A program made the translations under genes and the position numbers. A model generated the notes under the pieces. That model worked only from the letters and a program-made list of their open reading frames with translations. It had not been told where the DNA came from and made no database searches. Shown piece by piece: positions 15,183 to 23,980 of a stretch of DNA of 41,349 nucleotides. The stretch comes from Methanofastidiosum sp. (lineage in GTDB: Archaea; Methanobacteriota_B; Thermococci; Methanofastidiosales; Methanofastidiosaceae), in the NCBI GenBank assembly GCA_013178285.1, contig JABLXD010000028.1:1-41349 (forward strand), in the 5' to 3' direction. The number at the start of each line of letters is the position of its first letter. The stretch's first letter is position 1.

Positions 15183-16979
15183 TTAAGGATTATCCGGAGC
15201 ACCTAGACTTGATGAACAAGATATGTCCATAGTAGTCTCTGGGAATCCTTCTTTATTTTGAATTTTGTCCATTTCACGATTCTTTCTCTTTTCTAGTTCT
15301 TCTTTTTCTAAGACCCCATATGCTACTTTTCCTATTAGAGTCAATGGTAATTCTTTTCTAAACTCAATTTCTTCTGGACAGCTCCATTTTATCAAGTGCT
15401 CTTGACAATAATCCATAAGTTCTTTTGCTAGCTCTTTGCTTGCTTTAGATGGATCTTTCAAAGAAATAAATGCTTTGACACTTTTCATTTTGTGAGGATG
15501 GGGAATTCCAATAGCGCAAGATAATGCGACTAGAGGATGACTGTCCAAAACATCTTCAATCTGCGATGGATAAACATTCATTCCAGAGGATATTATGATT
15601 CGTTTAAGTCTTTGCTTAAAATAGATAAATCCATCAGGATCCATATGACCTGCATCTCCAGTGTGAAGCCATCTTTTTCCATCGGGATGAACTTTAACAG
15701 TTTTCTCCGTTTCTTCAGGATGGTCAAGGTATCCTCTCATCAGTGTAGGGCCGCTGACACATATTTCGCCTTCTTCTCCCGGAAGAGCTTCTTCAAATGT
15801 GTCTAGTTTTACTATCTTGATAATAATGTCCGATAGAGGTATTCCTACACTTCCCTGCCTATAACTATTTTTAGGCATAATAGTAACACCCGTTACAGAT
15901 TCAGTTAATCCGTAACCTTCTCTTAAAACAACATTTCCCCCGGATTTTGAAGCTGCATTTTCAAATTCTAATTTAATATCATGAGGGAGATGATCTCCAC
16001 CACAGAATGCCCCCTTTATACAGCTAAAATCGACCTTGGATATCTTAGGATTTCTAGCAAGTGCAGCATAAAGAGTTGGAACACCTGCCATATATGTGGG
16101 CTTTTTAGTTTTTATTAGATTTAAAACAGTTTCTGCAGAAAACTTAGGAACTAAAATACATTTGCCGCCATCAATCAAAAAGGTATGCACACAAACCCCT
16201 AGGCCGAATCCATGAAATATTGGGAGAATTGAAAGAACTGAATCACCTTCTACCAATGGCCCCTGTGCAGTGGCTTGCATAGCGAGACAGTTTAGATTAT
16301 GACTTGAAAGTTCAATCCCTTTAGGAACTCCCGTAGTTCCACCACTATAGAGAATAACTGCAAGTTCATCAGGATCCATTTTTATTTTTTCTATTTGAGA
16401 GTACTCATTTTCCATTAGATCTTCCCACCAAGAGACTCTCGGATCGAATGGGACTTTTTTTATTTTTCTTCCAGATGTTAGTTTAAATCCAATCTTTTTT
16501 AGGGTTGGGAGATAGTCTGTTATTTTTGCGAGTATTAGTTTTTCAACTGATGTAGACTCTAATATATCTATAAAATTACCATAAAATGCATCAAGTGTTA
16601 TAGCATATTTGCTTTTGCTTAAATTAAGGTAAAATTTTACTTCTTTTGGGGGGGAAAGTGGGTGAATCATGCTCGTTATGCCGCCAATTTTGTTCGCGGC
16701 ATAAAAACAAATAATCGCCTGTGGACAGTTAGGCATACATATAGTAATCCTATCGCCCTTTCTAAGGCCAAGGGCGTAAAGAGCATTGGCAAAGCGATCT
16801 ATATCGGCTAAAAATTCTCTATATGTTGAAGTAAGGTCTAAAAAGTCATAAGCTATCCTGTCTGGATATTTCATAGAGGCATCGTAAATAGCCTCATACA
16901 TTGTTTTTTTAGGATAATCGATTGATTCAGGGATATAAGATTCGTAATACTTTAACCACGGCTTTTTTTCATACATCAT
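15183..16979 (-). CDS. AMP-forming acyl-CoA synthetase (ANL superfamily)
   Basis: A 598-residue adenylate-forming enzyme that activates a carboxylic acid to acyl-AMP and then acyl-CoA. Motifs in order are the P-loop YSGGTTGVPKG (about 211-221), GYGLTES, HTGDAGHMDPDG, the hinge KRIIISSGMNVYP, and IGKVAY holding the catalytic lysine. The C-terminus has an extra, Ser- and Pro-containing tail of about 30 residues. The closest group by eye is long-chain fatty acyl ligases; the substrate is undetermined. A GGAGGG site precedes the ATG, which overlaps the stop of the E2-like gene by 4 bases, so the two are translationally coupled. Confidence 0.92.
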   Translation of the reverse strand: MMYEKKPWLKYYESYIPESIDYPKKTMYEAIYDASMKYPDRIAYDFLDLTSTYREFLADIDRFANALYALGLRKGDRITICMPNCPQAIICFYAANKIGGITSMIHPLSPPKEVKFYLNLSKSKYAITLDAFYGNFIDILESTSVEKLILAKITDYLPTLKKIGFKLTSGRKIKKVPFDPRVSWWEDLMENEYSQIEKIKMDPDELAVILYSGGTTGVPKGIELSSHNLNCLAMQATAQGPLVEGDSVLSILPIFHGFGLGVCVHTFLIDGGKCILVPKFSAETVLNLIKTKKPTYMAGVPTLYAALARNPKISKVDFSCIKGAFCGGDHLPHDIKLEFENAASKSGGNVVLREGYGLTESVTGVTIMPKNSYRQGSVGIPLSDIIIKIVKLDTFEEALPGEEGEICVSGPTLMRGYLDHPEETEKTVKVHPDGKRWLHTGDAGHMDPDGFIYFKQRLKRIIISSGMNVYPSQIEDVLDSHPLVALSCAIGIPHPHKMKSVKAFISLKDPSKASKELAKELMDYCQEHLIKWSCPEEIEFRKELPLTLIGKVAYGVLEKEELEKRKNREMDKIQNKEGFPETTMDISCSSSLGAPDNP

Positions 16980-17860
16980 TTTCCCTCCGTTTCTATCAAA
17001 TAATCCTTAATATCTTCTTCAGAAGGTGGCTTTTCTAGTAGTTCAGGATTCTGCATAAATTTAGTAAAAAGCTCAATAGCTTTAACAAAATATATTCCTT
17101 CACTTATACGATCATCTAAAGTACAGCCTATTCTAACTACCTCTTTAACTTTTAATTCACCTTCATCATCAATAACTGGGGCTTTATGAATCTTGCCCAG
17201 TACCATAAAATTTGATGTATTTCCATATTCAAACAGATGATGGAATACAGAATCTAGCCCTAAACTACCAAGATTAGAAACATACACACTCGCATACATT
17301 GGGTCATCTTTGACTATAGACGCCGGTAAAATTCCATAATAATCAAGACCTCTCCATACCCAGACTATAAATCTTAAGATAAAATCAGGGAACTTAATAA
17401 GAAGGTCTATTTCTTTTTCTTCGTGCTTTTTTTCATCTCCTCTGCCATATTCTAGAGCTTTAGCCATTCGTTGTATCACTGTGTCCAAAGTATCTCTTGG
17501 TTCAAAAGTAACTTTAATATTCGAATACCCTGCGTCCTCGTCCAATTTTTTCTTGACAATCATCGAGATTTGTATTTCGTTTCTTTGGAATATTCGTCTG
17601 CCCATAACAAATCTATTCAATTGTGGCCTCATAGCTACTGTCCTAACTAAAGAAGCAATAAAAATATGAAAAAACTTAACTTTCTTTTCACTTAACCCCT
17701 CATTAACTTTTTCCATATATTCCAAAGTTTTCTCAACTTCAAAATCAAAATCTGCATAAATTGCCGATTCAGTTCTCGTTTTCATTACAAATGGATAAAT
17801 CCTCTTATAATTGGGTAATGTTCTTATCTGCTTACCGTCGCATCTATCGCCAAAGGCCAT
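16976..17860 (-). CDS. E2/chloramphenicol-acetyltransferase-like protein without lipoyl domain
   Basis: A 294-residue stand-alone acyltransferase-fold protein of the 2-oxoacid dehydrogenase E2 catalytic class. Supporting segments are FFHIFIASLVRTVAMRPQLN (about 63-82), VYVSNLGSLGLD (about 192-203) and the C-terminal GCTLDDRISEG. In true E2 and CAT the last site is HxxxDG with catalytic His; here the equivalent is DDRISEG (249-255), so the His is Asp and the DG is EG. There is no lipoyl or E1-binding domain. GGTGAT precedes the ATG. It is coupled to the acyl-CoA synthetase downstream. It could bind or transfer an acyl group by a modified mechanism, or be a non-catalytic partner. Confidence 0.8.
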   Translation of the reverse strand: MAFGDRCDGKQIRTLPNYKRIYPFVMKTRTESAIYADFDFEVEKTLEYMEKVNEGLSEKKVKFFHIFIASLVRTVAMRPQLNRFVMGRRIFQRNEIQISMIVKKKLDEDAGYSNIKVTFEPRDTLDTVIQRMAKALEYGRGDEKKHEEKEIDLLIKFPDFILRFIVWVWRGLDYYGILPASIVKDDPMYASVYVSNLGSLGLDSVFHHLFEYGNTSNFMVLGKIHKAPVIDDEGELKVKEVVRIGCTLDDRISEGIYFVKAIELFTKFMQNPELLEKPPSEEDIKDYLIETEGK

Positions 17861-17961
17861 ATATTATCACCAAATGTTGATACAATATTAGACATTTGAC
17901 GTTTTTATTTATAATGTTTTCCGTTTTAAATTCCGAGGTAAAAAGAAGGCTTACTTATTAT

Positions 17962-17989
17962 TCAAAAAGACATGCCCATATGAGGGCAT
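17962..17989 (-). terminator. Hairpin plus T-run downstream of the P-type ATPase gene
   Basis: ATGCCC (17972-17977) and GGGCAT (17984-17989) form a perfect 6-bp stem with a 6-base loop. On the minus strand the stem is followed by GTCTTTTT, placing a terminator-like structure about 17 bases beyond the stop of the ATPase gene. Confidence 0.5.
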
Positions 17990-18005
17990 AGAATATCCCA
18001 ATCTA

Positions 18006-20555
18006 TTAGTTTGAATTTAATTTTAATTTAATTAATTTTAGTATCTCAAACCACATTATGCTGATAATTCCCAAAACAAGGCATATTAAAAGATCATTTA
18101 TGTGGAGTACTGATAAAAGAAATAACTCCCTAAGAAATGGAATGTAGAGCACCATACCTAAGAATAGTAATGCTCCAAAAGTAACATACCAGAGGGCCGA
18201 ATTTGGAGATTTCAAAGTCTTTAATATTGTTCTTGTCCAAGATCTGTTAGTAAAAATTAATGCTAAATTAGCAACTATTAAAGTTGTAAATGTAAATGCA
18301 CGAGCTTCCATTTCACCTTGACCTCTGCTCAGCACGATAATATATGTAACTAACACTATAATTAAGACGCTGAAACCTTGCAAGAAACTCAATAAAGCTG
18401 TCGATTTGCCAAAAATATTCTCTTTTGTACCTCTTGGAGGTCTGTTCATAACATTTGCCTCTTCAGGCTCAGCTTCAAAGACAACTGAGCAGGCAGGATC
18501 TATTATTAACTCAAGGAATACTATATGAACAGGCAATAGAACTAGTGGCATTTTAAGAAGAACCGGTATAAGTGACATCCCCGCTATAGGAACATGTATA
18601 GCCAAAATATATGCCATGGCTTTCTTTAAATTATCAAAGATTCTTCTACCCATTCTAACTGATTTAACTATTGAAGAGAAGTCATCATCGAGTAACACAA
18701 GATCTGCAGATTCTCTAGCAACGTCTGTCCCTCTTCCTCCCATTGCTATCCCAATATTTGAAGATTTAAGGGCAGGTGCATCGTTAACTCCATCTCCCGT
18801 CATAGCCACAACTTCGCCATTAAATTTCAGTGCGTTGACTATCCTCAATTTTTGTTCTGGAACTACTCTAGCAAAAATATTAATCCCCTTAATTATCTTT
18901 TGTAACTCTTCATCAGTCATTTTATCAAGTTCTTGCCCTGTGATAATCTTTTCTGGGTCCTTTAATCCAATTTGTTTCCCAATATTTTGAGCAGTACTTG
19001 GATAATCACCAGTTATCATTATGATTTTAATGCCGGCGCCATAACATTCTTTGACTGCATTAGGAACAGAAGATCTTATGGGATCCATTAGGCCTATTAG
19101 TCCCAAGAATTCAAATTTGAAATCGTGTTGTTTAGTTGGTAGATCAATTTCTTTAAATGCTGATCTTGCAACTCCTAATACTCTTAGGCCATCTTTAGCA
19201 AGTTTGTCTACATCTGACAAAATTTGTTTCTTTTTGGATTCTTCAAGATGACATAAATCAATAATTGCTTCTGGAGCTCCTTTGGAGGATATTACATAAT
19301 CTTTTCCATCTGGAGATTTCCACACATGTGACATTGCCAACAAATTTTCAGATAAGGGATACTCCCGCATTAATTTCCAATCGTTATGAATATGTTCAGT
19401 ATCAGAAAGATAGTGATTTCCTAATTCTTTGAAAGCCTTTTCCATTGGGTCAAAAGGCTCCTTTTGGCTAGCTAGAATGCTAAACTCAACTATTTCATGA
19501 AAATCCTCAGGTATGGATTTTTTTGATTCATAATTTACTTCATATATGTTCTCGCCAACTAGTATTTTGTTAACGGTCATACGATTTTGTGTTAAAGTGC
19601 CGGTCTTATCCACACAAAGTACTGTTGCAGAGCCAAGAGTTTCTACTGCGGGAACTCTTCTTGTGAGAACCCTATTTTGAGATATTCTCCATGCCCCAAG
19701 CGCTAAAAACACAGTCAATACTACAGGAAACTCTTCGGGCAGTATGGCCATAGCAAGAGTAATGCCAGCAAGAAATCCTTCTAACCAGTTGCCCCGCGAT
19801 AATCCATAAAAAACAATAATTATCAAACAAAGTAAAAATCCAGAGGTAGAAAAATATTTTATAATATTTTTTGTTTCTTTTTGTAAACGAGTTCCCTCTT
19901 GATCTAACGATTGTAATGCTTTACCAATCTTTCCCATTTCAGTTTTAATTCCTGTGGCTTGAACTTGTGCTACACCTTGTCCTTTGACAACTAGTGTGCC
20001 CGAATAAATGAAAGGCAATCCGTCTCCACCGGGAGATATCATTTGAGATATTTCTTTACATTTGGACTTTCTAACTGGCACTGATTCACCAGTTAATAAT
20101 GATTCATCTGTAAAAAAATTACTACAATCCAAAAGTATTGCATCTGCAGGAACACGATCTCCTTCGGAGAGAATTAGTATATCTCCTCTCACTACTTCTC
20201 TCCCTGCAATACGTTTTTGTTCTCCGTCTCTTATTACTGAGGCACGTGGGCTTGACAAGTCTCTCAAAGCTTCTAAAGCTCTTTCAGTCTTTCTTTCTTG
20301 ATAAAAAGTAATTCCAATTATAACAAAAACAAAGAAAAGAAGCATAATACCTTCTTGGATATCTCCGAGAATAAAATATATCGTACCACATGCAACAAGA
20401 AGTAAAAACATTGGTTCGCGTATTACCTCAAAAGCTATACGCAAACCAGTCTTTTTCTTTTTTGAAGGAAGTTCATTGTAACCTTCTTCTTTTATTCTTT
20501 GATTTACTTCCTCTTCAGATAATCCTTTTAATTTTGTAACTTCGAAATTATCCAT
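18006..20555 (-). CDS. P-type cation-transporting ATPase (P2 type)
   Basis: An 849-residue complete ion pump. The cation-ATPase N-domain (residues 1-60) is followed by the actuator TGES (155-158), the membrane ion site PEEFP (273-277), the phosphorylation motif DKTGTLT at D316, the nucleotide-domain KGAPE, the hinge TGDGVNDAP, and a long C-terminal group of membrane helices. This is the Ca2+/Mg2+/Na+-type architecture; the PEEFP site differs from the PEGLP common in calcium pumps, so the ion is left open. There are no heavy-metal-binding CxxC repeats, which argues against copper or zinc. It is monocistronic with a hairpin terminator. Confidence 0.93.
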   Translation of the reverse strand: MDNFEVTKLKGLSEEEVNQRIKEEGYNELPSKKKKTGLRIAFEVIREPMFLLLVACGTIYFILGDIQEGIMLLFFVFVIIGITFYQERKTERALEALRDLSSPRASVIRDGEQKRIAGREVVRGDILILSEGDRVPADAILLDCSNFFTDESLLTGESVPVRKSKCKEISQMISPGGDGLPFIYSGTLVVKGQGVAQVQATGIKTEMGKIGKALQSLDQEGTRLQKETKNIIKYFSTSGFLLCLIIIVFYGLSRGNWLEGFLAGITLAMAILPEEFPVVLTVFLALGAWRISQNRVLTRRVPAVETLGSATVLCVDKTGTLTQNRMTVNKILVGENIYEVNYESKKSIPEDFHEIVEFSILASQKEPFDPMEKAFKELGNHYLSDTEHIHNDWKLMREYPLSENLLAMSHVWKSPDGKDYVISSKGAPEAIIDLCHLEESKKKQILSDVDKLAKDGLRVLGVARSAFKEIDLPTKQHDFKFEFLGLIGLMDPIRSSVPNAVKECYGAGIKIIMITGDYPSTAQNIGKQIGLKDPEKIITGQELDKMTDEELQKIIKGINIFARVVPEQKLRIVNALKFNGEVVAMTGDGVNDAPALKSSNIGIAMGGRGTDVARESADLVLLDDDFSSIVKSVRMGRRIFDNLKKAMAYILAIHVPIAGMSLIPVLLKMPLVLLPVHIVFLELIIDPACSVVFEAEPEEANVMNRPPRGTKENIFGKSTALLSFLQGFSVLIIVLVTYIIVLSRGQGEMEARAFTFTTLIVANLALIFTNRSWTRTILKTLKSPNSALWYVTFGALLFLGMVLYIPFLRELFLLSVLHINDLLICLVLGIISIMWFEILKLIKLKLNSN

Positions 20556-20638
20556 TTATTATTGATTAAAGTATTCTCTTATAAACTTTACATTAAATCA
20601 TTAAACTTAATAATTTCAAAAATTAAAGTAGAACTTGC

Positions 20639-21220
20639 ATGAAAAATAAAGATATGGACGTCTTAAGAAAATCGATACTTACTAAAATGAGTGGTGTGTT
20701 CTTAATATTTATAATATTGGCTTTTTTGAATCTCATATCCGTCTTAGTTTCTTATTTAATATTCCACAAACTTATAGGATTTTTAAACAATAATTTTATC
20801 CTTCTTACATTTCTTCTTGTGACAGTATTAGTTGGGTCGATAATGAAAGACATTAGCCCACGACTAAAATACCTATCTCCTTTATTTTATGCTTTAGGCG
20901 GCTTAACGATATTAATAATTGCAATAAATGCTATAGTCGATTTAGAGATTTTTATAGGTAGTGGATATATATCTTTAGTCCAGAGTAATATAATAATAAG
21001 TTACTCTCTTGCATTTGTTACAATTCTTTTAATAGGTTATTTTATGGTATTTACCGGCATGACAAAAACTGAAGTGACCGGATCTTTATGCAAATTTAAC
21101 ATGTTTAGCTTCTGCCTATTCATGGATGCAATTCTATTCTTTGAGAAGATATTTGAAAAAGCTAGTTTACTACTTTCAAATTTTATTTCATACATTTTAC
21201 ACAAAATATTCTGGAGATAA
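20639..21220 (+). CDS. Polytopic membrane protein, function unknown
   Basis: A 193-residue protein with five hydrophobic segments (about residues 18-42, 52-66, 78-102, 118-142 and 155-170) and basic termini. No motif or family was recognised. It is divergent from the P-type ATPase gene across 83 bases. Its stop codon abuts, with no spacer, the stop codon of the convergent glycosyltransferase gene. Confidence 0.72.
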   Translation: MKNKDMDVLRKSILTKMSGVFLIFIILAFLNLISVLVSYLIFHKLIGFLNNNFILLTFLLVTVLVGSIMKDISPRLKYLSPLFYALGGLTILIIAINAIVDLEIFIGSGYISLVQSNIIISYSLAFVTILLIGYFMVFTGMTKTEVTGSLCKFNMFSFCLFMDAILFFEKIFEKASLLLSNFISYILHKIFWR

Positions 21221-22552
21221 TCATTTGTCAAGTATGCTAGAATTATAATAAGGTGACTTGTAAATGCTCACAGTTCCTAAATTATCTTTGAATGTAACAA
21301 CCGGGCCTAATTCATTGAAAAATTCTCTAGCATATTTGGGCGTTGTTTTCTCATAACTATCAATCACAACGTACTCGATTTTGTTACGCTCAAGAGTTTT
21401 TTTAAATAATTTAGGATCTTGAGGTATTTGATAAGTTTGTCTGTGTGAAAAATAATTAATCTGCCTAAATGATTGGGCCATAACTTTAGAATCCACATCT
21501 GTGTTGTCTCTAAGCCAATGCCCAGCTTCATCTAGTAGCCCATATGAAACAACACTAGTTTCTAGTATTGATACAGTTGCACCAACCTGAAATAACACTG
21601 CAATTATCATAAATGCCATAGCAAGATTTCTTTTTTTGTCCTTTAGGTACAATAATGCCAAATACACCAATAAGAAATATCCTGCAAGTAAATACCGTGC
21701 TTCTTGAACTGGCCATAAAAAAGCAGATAAAAAAACAAGGAATCCAAAAAATAGAAATGTCTTTTCCGATTTTTTAAATCCTAAAATTGAGATGGGTAAG
21801 ATTGGTATAAAAGATCCCAAAATGAATATAGGCAGGGTTCTTGTAAAAAATACAGTAAAATTAGAGCCCATTTCTGGTAAAAGATAAGCTGAATGTGATA
21901 CGAAAGGTGTTTGAAAATGAGAATATGACCAAATTGCCCACGGGAGGACTATTAACACAGATGTTAAGAAATTAACAGCAACTTTCTTATTCATCTTGAT
22001 TACATAATAGACGAGTATGGGAAAAGTATAAACAAATCCAACTGATTTTGTTAAGAAAGATAAAGCAATTAAAGCACCTATTATTACATGTTTCTTATAA
22101 GAATCGTCTTTCCATAAAAAGACTAGATAAGCTGCCATCACAAAAGTTAACAAAGGTATTTCACGAATTACATTAATCGAATCATAAAAAATAATGGGGG
22201 TAAAAAGAATATATAATGCTCCTAGAAAACTAAATTCTGTAGAAACTCTTTTTTCCAAAATAAGATAACATAAAATCACATGGGCTATGGAAAATAAAGG
22301 GACTACTAGAAATATTCCATTTTCCCCAAAAATACCTATGAACAATGCAAGAAACATAGGCAAAATTGGAGGTACATCACCTGGATATCCGTTAAAAAAA
22401 TATCCATTTCCGCTAATAAGTGAGTATCCTAAAGAAGCATATAATCCTCCATCATAGATAAGCCCGTGATGTGGAACATAATAAGCAAGAGAAATAACTG
22501 ATACAATGATTAAAATTAGAATGTACCTATTCCTAGACATTGGGATGTGCAT
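21221..22552 (-). CDS. GT39/ArnT-like membrane glycosyltransferase
   Basis: A 443-residue GT-C fold protein with about ten membrane helices, followed by a soluble C-terminal domain of about 90 residues. The first lumenal loop has the acidic DGGLYASLGYSLISGNGY and the family-type PPILPMFLAL. These enzymes use polyprenyl-phosphate sugars to glycosylate proteins or lipids outside the membrane. A TATA box 27 bases upstream supports a leaderless start at 22552. The acceptor is unknown. Convergent with an unknown membrane protein, their stops touching. Confidence 0.75.
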   Translation of the reverse strand: MHIPMSRNRYILILIIVSVISLAYYVPHHGLIYDGGLYASLGYSLISGNGYFFNGYPGDVPPILPMFLALFIGIFGENGIFLVVPLFSIAHVILCYLILEKRVSTEFSFLGALYILFTPIIFYDSINVIREIPLLTFVMAAYLVFLWKDDSYKKHVIIGALIALSFLTKSVGFVYTFPILVYYVIKMNKKVAVNFLTSVLIVLPWAIWSYSHFQTPFVSHSAYLLPEMGSNFTVFFTRTLPIFILGSFIPILPISILGFKKSEKTFLFFGFLVFLSAFLWPVQEARYLLAGYFLLVYLALLYLKDKKRNLAMAFMIIAVLFQVGATVSILETSVVSYGLLDEAGHWLRDNTDVDSKVMAQSFRQINYFSHRQTYQIPQDPKLFKKTLERNKIEYVVIDSYEKTTPKYAREFFNELGPVVTFKDNLGTVSIYKSPYYNSSILDK

Positions 22553-22574
22553 TATTCAAAAGAAGTAGAGGATC

Positions 22575-22583
22575 TATTTATAT
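22575..22583 (-). promoter_or_regulatory. TATA box of the GT39-like gene
   Basis: On the minus strand this reads ATATAAATA, centred about 27 bases from the ATG at 22552, with no ribosome site between. Confidence 0.45.
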
Positions 22584-22636
22584 GGTTAATGTGCGGCATA
22601 TGAATACTTATTAGTTAATTAAGGCCGTTAGAACTC

Positions 22637-22648
22637 TTTATATTTAAA
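22637..22648 (+). promoter_or_regulatory. TATA box upstream of the 22.7-kb locus
   Basis: TTTATATTTAAA places a transcription start near 22668-22672. That is 65 bases before the ATG at 22736, or directly at the ATG at 22671. Confidence 0.45.
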
Positions 22649-22735
22649 AACAACGAGTATATTCAGTTTTATGCATTCAGAAGCCCTACCCCATACTCCC
22701 TCTAGCCTTTTAATTAGTCCAATTCATGGCTATTC

Positions 22736-22996
22736 ATGGCAAACGAATTTGATCAGGCCTATGGATTTATTATTAAATCGTGTAATTATTTGGGTACAAT
22801 GTGCTCTGTTAAAGGAGAGATTGAAGTTTGGGAGAAAAAGGAAAAGGATAGGATCTTCCTCGTTGATAAAAGTACTGAGAGATTCCTATCACGTAGAAGG
22901 CAAGACGACCCAGAGTGGTATGAGAACTCAAAAGTCATGTTAACTTCACTCATAGAGCATAACTGTAGTCTGCCACCTCTTTTGTGCATGTGTTGA
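22736..22996 (+). CDS. Small cysteine-containing hypothetical protein (doubtful; possibly non-coding RNA)
   Basis: An 86-residue open frame rich in charged residues, with cysteines at 16, 23, 77, 84 and 86 that could bind metal. No family was recognised. It has no clear ribosome site: its ATG sits in the second copy of the direct repeat ATTCATGGC (22722-22730 and 22732-22740). Frames at 22671-22943 (+) and 22786-22989 (-) are also open across it, and the locus is about 40% G+C against about one third nearby. So it may be a protein gene, a leaderless alternative frame from 22671, or a structured RNA. Confidence 0.4.
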   Translation: MANEFDQAYGFIIKSCNYLGTMCSVKGEIEVWEKKEKDRIFLVDKSTERFLSRRRQDDPEWYENSKVMLTSLIEHNCSLPPLLCMC

Positions 22997-23047
22997 CTTT
23001 TTTCTATATATTTTTTTTAAATTACTATATAGTCTCTAGTAGGAATA

Positions 23048-23057
23048 TTTATAAATA
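23048..23057 (+). promoter_or_regulatory. TATA box of the UbiA-like gene
   Basis: TTTATAAATA is centred about 25 bases before the ATG at 23078. This selects that ATG as a leaderless start over the in-frame TTG at 23066. Confidence 0.5.
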
Positions 23058-23077
23058 AACTTAAATTGAGTAATACT

Positions 23078-23980
23078 ATGAAATTTAGGGCAATTGTTTA
23101 CAATTCCGCTACCCTCAATGCCCCAAAAAATATTCTTCAATTTCTCTTTGGAGTTGTAATATATACTAGTTTAACTGGTGATTATAACATATTGAAAATA
23201 GTGGTCGCCGCTTCAGGATTATCTATGGGCCTAGGAGCAATATACCTATTTAATGACCTCACTGACTACGAAGAGGATAGAAAGAATCAGATGAAGATAT
23301 CCTGGAAGGCTATAGCTAATGGGAGTATTTCAGTACAAACGGCAAAATATCTTATCATAATTTTATCTATTTTGGGAACTCTATTCTCATTTTTATCTGG
23401 AACTAATTTCTTTGTTATTTTTGTAGCGATAATAGCATTGAATCTTCTATATTCCTATCCAGCTATAAGGCTTAAAAGTCACAAAAACTCTTCCCTGATA
23501 GTTATTACATTAATACAGATACTGAAATTCTCAAGTGGCTGGTTTCTTTTTACAAATAATCTAGAAGGGTTCCCATATCCTTTCGTGGTTTCATTATCGG
23601 TAGGATACGCACTTCTTTTCTTGTATTATAAGAATAATACTACAAATGCTAAAACAATAATCAGAGAAAATAAAAAGAGAGTATATCCCCTTTCACTAGT
23701 AATGTTCTTATTTCTACTAATTTCATTTTTTATGTATGCTTTTCCCGTGGTATTTCTATTAATACTGGGAATGTCTGTACCCACAATATTATTTTACACC
23801 TTATCAAAGGACTATCTTGGAACAAAAGTAAACTTTGCTTTTATGTATGCAGGGCTTATAATCATCTTATTGTCATTCCTTTTACTTTCAGTTCCAACCG
23901 TTACAGCAACAAACGATACGCTTTTAGGATATTCCACTCAAATCAAAGAAATACTAAAGCATGCCTACTTGAACAGATGA
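23078..23980 (+). CDS. UbiA-like prenyltransferase-family membrane protein, second Asp motif missing
   Basis: A 300-residue protein with about eight or nine membrane helices. The first UbiA motif is complete (N59-D60-x2-D63-x3-D67), followed by NGSIS and later LYSYPAIRLK, both at places usual for the family. UbiA enzymes move a prenyl chain from polyprenyl diphosphate to an aromatic or glycerol-phosphate acceptor. The second Asp-rich motif (D-x3-D type), expected near residues 175-200, is replaced by Asn/Thr/Lys-rich sequence without the acidic pattern, so activity is in doubt. The 3' end overlaps the convergent PHP gene by 16 bases. Confidence 0.75.
   Translation: MKFRAIVYNSATLNAPKNILQFLFGVVIYTSLTGDYNILKIVVAASGLSMGLGAIYLFNDLTDYEEDRKNQMKISWKAIANGSISVQTAKYLIIILSILGTLFSFLSGTNFFVIFVAIIALNLLYSYPAIRLKSHKNSSLIVITLIQILKFSSGWFLFTNNLEGFPYPFVVSLSVGYALLFLYYKNNTTNAKTIIRENKKRVYPLSLVMFLFLLISFFMYAFPVVFLLILGMSVPTILFYTLSKDYLGTKVNFAFMYAGLIIILLSFLLLSVPTVTATNDTLLGYSTQIKEILKHAYLNR

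Noticed and set aside
22671-22943. 90-codon leaderless frame on the plus strand
   Set aside because: The TATA box suits its ATG, but the translation looks less protein-like than the 22736 frame. Not listed as a gene, but mentioned as an alternative.
22786-22989. 67-codon minus-strand frame in the locus at 22.7 kb
   Set aside because: No start signal and no recognisable domain; its openness is explained by the higher G+C of the locus. Kept only as an argument for a possible RNA.
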